A stretch of 64,000 bases of DNA, taken from NCBI GenBank assembly GCA_012845835.1, contig JABAKD010000016.1, positions 18,851,367 through 18,915,366 of the forward strand, written 5' to 3'. Source of the DNA: Undaria pinnatifida. Lineage: Eukaryota > Sar > Phaeophyceae > Laminariales > Alariaceae. Shown piece by piece: positions 61,864 to 64,000 of this stretch. The notes below the pieces were generated by a model, which saw only the letters and a list, made by a program, of their open reading frames with translations, had not been told where the DNA came from and searched no databases. Each line of letters starts with the position of its first letter. The first letter of the stretch is position 1. A program made the translations under genes and the position numbers.

Positions 61864-62930
61864 ATAGTAGTAGTAGTAGTACCAGTACCAGTACCAGTAA
61901 TAGTAGCAGTAGCAGTAGCAGTAGTAGTACTAGTACTAGTACTACTACGAGTAGCACTAGTAGTAGTAGTAGTAGTAGTACCAGTACCAGTACCAGTACC
62001 AGTAACAGTAACAGTAGCAGTAGCAGTAGTAGTACTAGTACTAGTACTACTACGAGTAGCACTAGTAGTAGTAGTCGTCGTAGTGGTGGTGGTGTACTAT
62101 TAATAGCAGTATTAGCGTATCATATAGTAAAAAAGAAGACGTAAAACGTAATTGTTGCCGTGCTGCTGCAGCTGACTTCTGGAACGCCGGCATGATTTGG
62201 TTCGTACTTCGTATTTACATGTCTTTTGCTGTTGCTGCTGTTGCTGCTGCTGTTGCGGTTGTTTGTGCTGTTGTTTTGCTGATGTTGATGTTGCCGTTAT
62301 TGTTGCTGATGTTGCTGTTGATTGCCGTCACTGTTGTTGTTGGCTGTTGTTTTGCTGTTGTTGGCTGTTGTTTTGCTGTTGTTGGCTGTTGTTTCGCTGT
62401 TGTTGTTGCTGCCGTTGCTACTCTTTGTTCGCTGTTTGTGTCTGCTCTTGCTGATGTTGCCAGGTGCTGTGGCTGCTGTGGTATTGCTTTTGCTCCTGTC
62501 TCTGTTGATGTCACTGTCACTCGCTTGTCGTTATCCCGTCCCGCATACAAACAGCAGTGGTGATGGTAATGGTGGTGATGGTGATGGTGATGAGGATGAT
62601 GATGATAATGACGATGATTACGATGATAGTGATGATGACGATGATAAATAGGATGACGCTGATGACGATGATGATGGTGATTTATACTGATGGCCATGAT
62701 GATGATGATCTCACATTCGTTAGTTTTCCCCCATGGTCACACCACGACCAGGTAAGCCTGGCCTCAAGGTTCGACAGCTACGGTAACGACCCCTCGGGCC
62801 ACGTTGGGCGGCAGTGGAGGGCGGACGTGGAAGAGAAAATCGAAAAATGGCAGGAGCTACAAACGGCCAAGACGAAGAAGGCGCTGCCCAAGCCGGACGA
62901 CATGCCGGCCAGAAAACGCGGCGGGAAGAG
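51476..62930 (+). CDS. PRP31: Pre-mRNA splicing factor Prp31 (U4/U6 snRNP), 3' part beyond the window
   Basis: Exons 51476-51628, 51825-52070, 53744-53848, 54460-54594, 55104-55226, 55431-55613, 61561-61704 and 62752-62930; 422 aa so far. Prp31 binds the 15.5K/U4 snRNA complex and links U4/U6 to U5 in the tri-snRNP. The acidic N-terminus (SLADxLL-like start) leads into NOSIC (DDPEYKLVVASNELI; HKFPELDSLIPQPADFVRTV) and the Nop domain (TTVMVVSVTGSTTSG; FVETRMTSMAPN; GGLTAMSKTPSCN; EKKTLSGFSS; YESDVVQ; EEKIEKWQE). The last exon ends ARKRGGK with donor AAGAG|GTGAAC in phase 2. If unspliced, TGA at 62932-62934 would stop it. Family members continue with RxYRKMKERL, so splicing to an exon beyond 64000 is likely. 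The first seven introns are all phase 0. Confidence 0.95.
51825..52070 (+). CDS. PRP31: PRP31 exon 2
   Basis: Acceptor CGCGCAG|GCA; donor CAGATG|GTGAGC. Gly/Asp-rich, then VDVVAKLRRSDRFKNQM, matching the family's IAKLxxSxxF segment. Confidence 0.88.
52091..52277. mobile_element. Short MITE, copy 2
   Basis: The 187-bp element has terminal inverted repeats GGTACCCCGATTTAAGAGCG... and ...CGCTCTTGAATCGGGGTGCC, about 22 bp each with few mismatches. It starts 20 bp inside PRP31 intron 2. Related copy at 45893-46051. No target duplication was identified. Confidence 0.7.
52845..53040 (+). repeat. Fragment of the dispersed coding-like repeat family
   Basis: GGATGC(C/A)GCTCA, CACCTCAC, CGCTAGGTGC, TCTGCCTGGTCGGTGAAAA, TGCTCCGTCCCG and CATACGACTACGGCTGTGCATGA match 60420-60600 and the complement of 39600-39760. 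In PRP31 intron 2. Confidence 0.65.
53744..53848 (+). CDS. PRP31: PRP31 exon 3
   Basis: 35 codons, acceptor AAAACAG|TGT, donor ATACAG|GTGGGT. EDDPEYKLVVASNELIQ is the start of NOSIC. Confidence 0.93.
53880..53945 (+). repeat. GGGA microsatellite
   Basis: About 15 GGGA units just after the PRP31 exon 3 donor. Confidence 0.9.
54149..54322 (+). pseudogene. Duplicated PRP31 exon 4 copy, still open and possibly spliceable
   Basis: 54149-54223 encodes DVDPEMVETQRVVVALSAHD and then FPELD, a 25-codon match to exon 4 (54460 on). It is preceded by an intact acceptor CGGCTGCAG. The frame stays open over unrelated sequence to a donor-like AATAAG|GTAATA at 54322, giving 58 codons in phase 0 on both sides. 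Flanking intron sequence is duplicated too (about 53985-54050 versus 54297-54360). It is either a decayed exon duplicate or a rare cassette exon. Confidence 0.75.
54460..54594 (+). CDS. PRP31: PRP31 exon 4
   Basis: 45 codons, acceptor CCTGGCAG|GAC, donor GAGATG|GTGAGT. Contains HKFPELDSLIPQPADFVRTV, the Prp31 NOSIC signature. Confidence 0.95.
55104..55226 (+). CDS. PRP31: PRP31 exon 5
   Basis: 41 codons, acceptor CGCCCAG|GAC, donor CTTAAG|GTGCGG. Contains QTTVMVVSVTGSTTSGRPL. Confidence 0.94.
55431..55613 (+). CDS. PRP31: PRP31 exon 6
   Basis: 61 codons, acceptor GCGGCAG|GGA, donor CTGCAG|GTACGA. Core of the Nop domain (FVETRMTSMAPNVCALVGS; GGLTAMSKTPSCNLQ). Confidence 0.96.
55664..55720 (+). 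repeat. Short remnant of the long-TIR family left end
   Basis: CTCAGTTTTGCAAAGCTGCGTGTGATACTTCGATCGCGCGT follows the family order, 50 bp into PRP31 intron 6. Confidence 0.55.
55825..55869 (+). repeat. Decayed copy of the PRP31 exon 6 end (copy a)
   Basis: GGGCTGACGGCCATGTGTCAG..., TTCAACCTGCAG: encodes GLTAMCQNPSFNLQ versus GLTAMSKTPSCNLQ in exon 6. The donor is changed to GGGTGT. Confidence 0.8.
56010..56053 (+). repeat. Decayed copy of the PRP31 exon 6 end (copy b)
   Basis: CTACGGCCGTGGGTAAGACC, CCGTCC, ATCTGCAG|GTGTGT: the exon-end motif is kept with a GT donor, the frame is broken, and the same GTTTGGGTGGGTGGGG tail follows as after copy a. Confidence 0.75.
56225..56345 (+). repeat. ~17-bp minisatellite GGCACCGGCATTATAGC
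   Basis: Six imperfect units. Similar words (CGGCATTATAGCGGG) recur at 57965-58065. Confidence 0.75.
56644..57302 (+). repeat. Pair of ~86-bp direct repeats flanking 0.49 kb (TRIM-like)
   Basis: 56647-56731 and 57217-57301 are nearly identical (TGTAGACACGCCTAAGCTAG ... GGCTGGTCGGCACCATTC, one difference seen). A second direct repeat, TCGGTGTGTTCA(A)CCT, lies inside both ends (56794, 57184). The arrangement resembles a terminal-repeat retrotransposon in miniature, but no clear primer-binding site, polypurine tract or target duplication was seen. Confidence 0.5.
58088..58404 (+). mobile_element. tRNA-derived SINE, family 2, copy 2
   Basis: The head CCCCGGTGGTCTAGTTG is the A-box region and GGGGTTCAAATCTCG the B-box. 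The body is shared with 40653-40998 (GAGAGCGCTTTAAAGCGTGGATA, ACAATTCGACGCGAGTCGA, GCGCGTACCGTAG). It ends in ATAAAAAATG. Confidence 0.75.
58415..58457 (+). repeat. Decayed copy of the PRP31 exon 6 end (copy c)
   Basis: GCTGACGGCCGTGTGTGCGG, GTCCTGCAGTCTGCAG|GTGGGT, again followed by GTGTTTGTGTGGGTGGGG. It directly abuts the SINE tail. Confidence 0.7.
60405..61450 (+). repeat. Dispersed coding-like repeat, long broken copy
   Basis: 60420-60600 and 60850-60990 match the minus strand of 39830-39400 (HGASRLVHAMSA; NVLEEEMRKIDG; MAATDGRRGR). 61340-61450 matches 39400-39250. Stops interrupt the frame. Confidence 0.6.
60607..60671 (+). repeat. Decayed copy of the PRP31 exon 7 start
   Basis: CCGCTGCGAATATTCAACAAGTGATG, CCCAGGAAAAGCGCACCCTG parallels the real acceptor and exon start (CGCTACGAATACTAAACAG|GTGATG, GGCCAGGAAAAGAAGACTCTG). 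The AG acceptor has moved or been lost. Offset 918 bp. Confidence 0.75.
61561..61704 (+). CDS. PRP31: PRP31 exon 7
   Basis: 48 codons, acceptor ACTAAACAG|GTG, donor GCAAAG|GTGCGG. Contains GQEKKTLSGFSS and LYESDVVQLAPPYLRAKALR. Confidence 0.95.
61830..62090 (+). repeat. AGT/ACC/AGC trinucleotide microsatellite
   Basis: Imperfect AGTAGTAGCAGTACCAGT units in PRP31 intron 7, including a larger duplicated block (61900-61975 and 61985-62070). Ser/Thr and Leu/Val strings in translation are artefacts. Confidence 0.9.
62215..62710 (+). repeat. GCT/GTT-rich then GAT-rich triplet stretches
   Basis: 62215-62510 is GCTGTT-type with a 19-20-bp unit (GTTGGCTGTTGTTTTGCTGT) in tandem at 62340-62400. 62555-62710 is GATGGT/GATGAT. 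The latter runs to within 40 bp of the exon 8 acceptor. Confidence 0.85.
62752..62930 (+). CDS. PRP31: PRP31 exon 8 (last exon seen)
   Basis: Acceptor CGACCAG|GTA, ends phase 2 at AAGAG|GTGAAC. Contains VSLASRFDSYGND, then VEEKIEKWQELQ and ARKRGGK, matching the end of the Nop domain. Confidence 0.93.
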
Positions 62931-63489
62931 GTGAACCGTCTTTGTTTAATGCACGAAGCACAGCGACAGCCGCCAACCAAAGAAGTCAACTGATTGAACT
63001 GAAGGTTTTTTCCGCCGATCGCCCGCGATAAAAGCACCGCGAGATCTCCGGCAGGGATGCAAAGATCACCACACCAAAAAAAGGGGGTGTACGGGGTACA
63101 CGGAACACATACTTGCAATTTTTAGGAATTCAGAAAAATGTTATAGTACAGGTGGGACGGATCACGATCTAGATCCTATAGATCATGTAGATATTATATA
63201 TTATATATATCATATATCTGTCGTTATGATGCGGTGTGCAGTATCTGTGTAGCACAGATCCAGCCCAGCGGAACATGTGCTAGATAGTTCGGACCATACG
63301 GCTATAACACTCACAACATGATATGTTGGCCATGCAGCAATATGATCTGTTGGCCATGCAGATCATGTACACCAGGGGTCTGTCTCTGTTTGCCCTGGAA
63401 GGCAGATCATGAAAGGGAGACCTGATCTGTCGGATGTCTGAACACTTTGCTGCACCCTCGCCGGAGCTTGGCTGATGTTTGTTATGAGG
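62931..63489 (+). other. Presumed start of PRP31 intron 8; nothing recognised
   Basis: AT-rich with a TATATA stretch (63190-63220) and repeated GATCATGTA/GATCTG words. No RxYRKMKERL-like exon was found. Confidence 0.4.
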
Positions 63490-63760
63490 ACTTTTTGCGG
63501 GTCGCGATCCGGCCCGCGGATCGGATCAGGAGCGTTTCAAAAACTCGCGGGTCGAGTCGGCTCCTGTCAGGAGGTGTTCGAAATCTCACGGGTCGGGTAG
63601 GGTCGTGTGAGGAGGTTATCAAACGTCAGGGGTCGGGTCGGGTCGGGTCGGGTCGGGTCGGGTCGGGTCGGGTCGGGTCGGGTCGGGTCGGGTCGGGTGA
63701 CCTTGACCCAACCCGACCCGACCCTCGAGTAGTCATCCGACCCGTGAAAAATCCCTGTTT
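63490..63760 (+). repeat. GGGTC pentanucleotide array with conserved flanks, copy 2
   Basis: About 13 GGGTC units (63631-63697). The flanking words GGCCCGCGGATCGGATCAGGAG, CTCGCGGGTCGAGT and CCCGTGAAAAATCCCTG match 41985-42180. An inverted CCCGA stretch follows the array. Confidence 0.65.
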
Positions 63761-63779
63761 TTGTAAATAATGTAAGAAG

Positions 63780-64000
63780 ACACCTCAGCTGCGAGATCGA
63801 GGATTTCGCCAAAACGCAAATTTTGCGAGTTGTTTGTGATTCTTCGATCGCGTGTAGTAGAGGGAGGGTGTCCTCGTGAAGGATACATAGGCATGTGGCT
63901 CCTCTGAGTGCTAGCCTCATTTTTCCGAACGACCAGCTGAAAAATCTCTCAAATGTTCTTGACTGTACGTCGTCGGCTACATATCGCTTTATGATTATTT
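63780..64000 (+). mobile_element. Left end of a long-TIR element, continuing past the window
   Basis: CAGCTGCGAGATCGAGGAT, TTTGCGAGTTGTTTGTGATTCTTCGATCGCGTGTA, GGTGTCCTCGTGAAGGATA is the family's left-end order with more mismatches than other copies. The remainder is outside the window. Confidence 0.5.

Noticed and set aside
61685-62144. Leu/Val and Ser/Thr ORFs on both strands
   Set aside because: Trinucleotide microsatellite in PRP31 intron 7.
62932-62934. TGA as the true end of Prp31
   Set aside because: It overlaps a good donor (AAGAG|GTGAAC), and family members continue past KRGG with a conserved region. Truncation remains possible only if no downstream exon exists.

Overview
This is eukaryotic nuclear DNA. 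Protein similarity stops cleanly at GT/GC...AG splice sites, exons are short, and introns are long and full of microsatellites and transposable-element debris. Only three protein-coding genes of recognisable family are visible in 64 kb. The alternating strands (+, -, +), roughly balanced base composition, long introns and dense simple repeats suggest a stramenopile alga, perhaps a brown alga. That placement is an inference, not proven.

Layout. (1) 2924-17662, plus strand: a HAD-fold phosphatase-like gene of two exons separated by a 13.9 kb intron. The intron holds tRNA-derived SINEs, a long-TIR element, other dispersed repeats and a long ATCC-type microsatellite. (2) 17.7-35.0 kb: a gene-poor stretch between convergent genes. 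It contains a ~240-bp repeat in inverted clusters (21.2-24.4 kb), a well-delimited 1.1 kb DNA transposon with 25-bp terminal inverted repeats, an 8-bp target duplication and a 135-aa Cys/His-rich ORF (24566-25691), and a complete long-TIR element (30.15-31.27 kb). (3) 34998-49580, minus strand: a nine-exon gene for a 1166-aa protein related to the GH63 / mannosylglycerate-hydrolase-like (alpha/alpha)6 glycosidases. It has a ~265-aa low-complexity insertion, a C-terminal membrane segment and probably degraded catalytic motifs. (4) 49581-51475: a divergent intergenic region with a ~260-bp repeat in three copies. (5) 51476 to beyond the window end, plus strand: the splicing factor Prp31, eight exons seen, with the 3' end missing.

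The most unusual pattern is that both multi-exon genes carry decayed duplicates of their own exon/intron junctions inside or beside their introns. I count at least eight for Prp31 and the glycosidase-like gene together. One Prp31 copy still has an open in-frame exon with usable splice sites. Two SINE families, a ~190-bp MITE found in introns of both genes, two strongly over-represented short motifs (CTATTAATAG and TACCTGGTA) and several other dispersed repeat families make up much of the rest.

All exon joins were made by eye from splice-site consensus, reading phase and remembered family motifs. No search or alignment was run.
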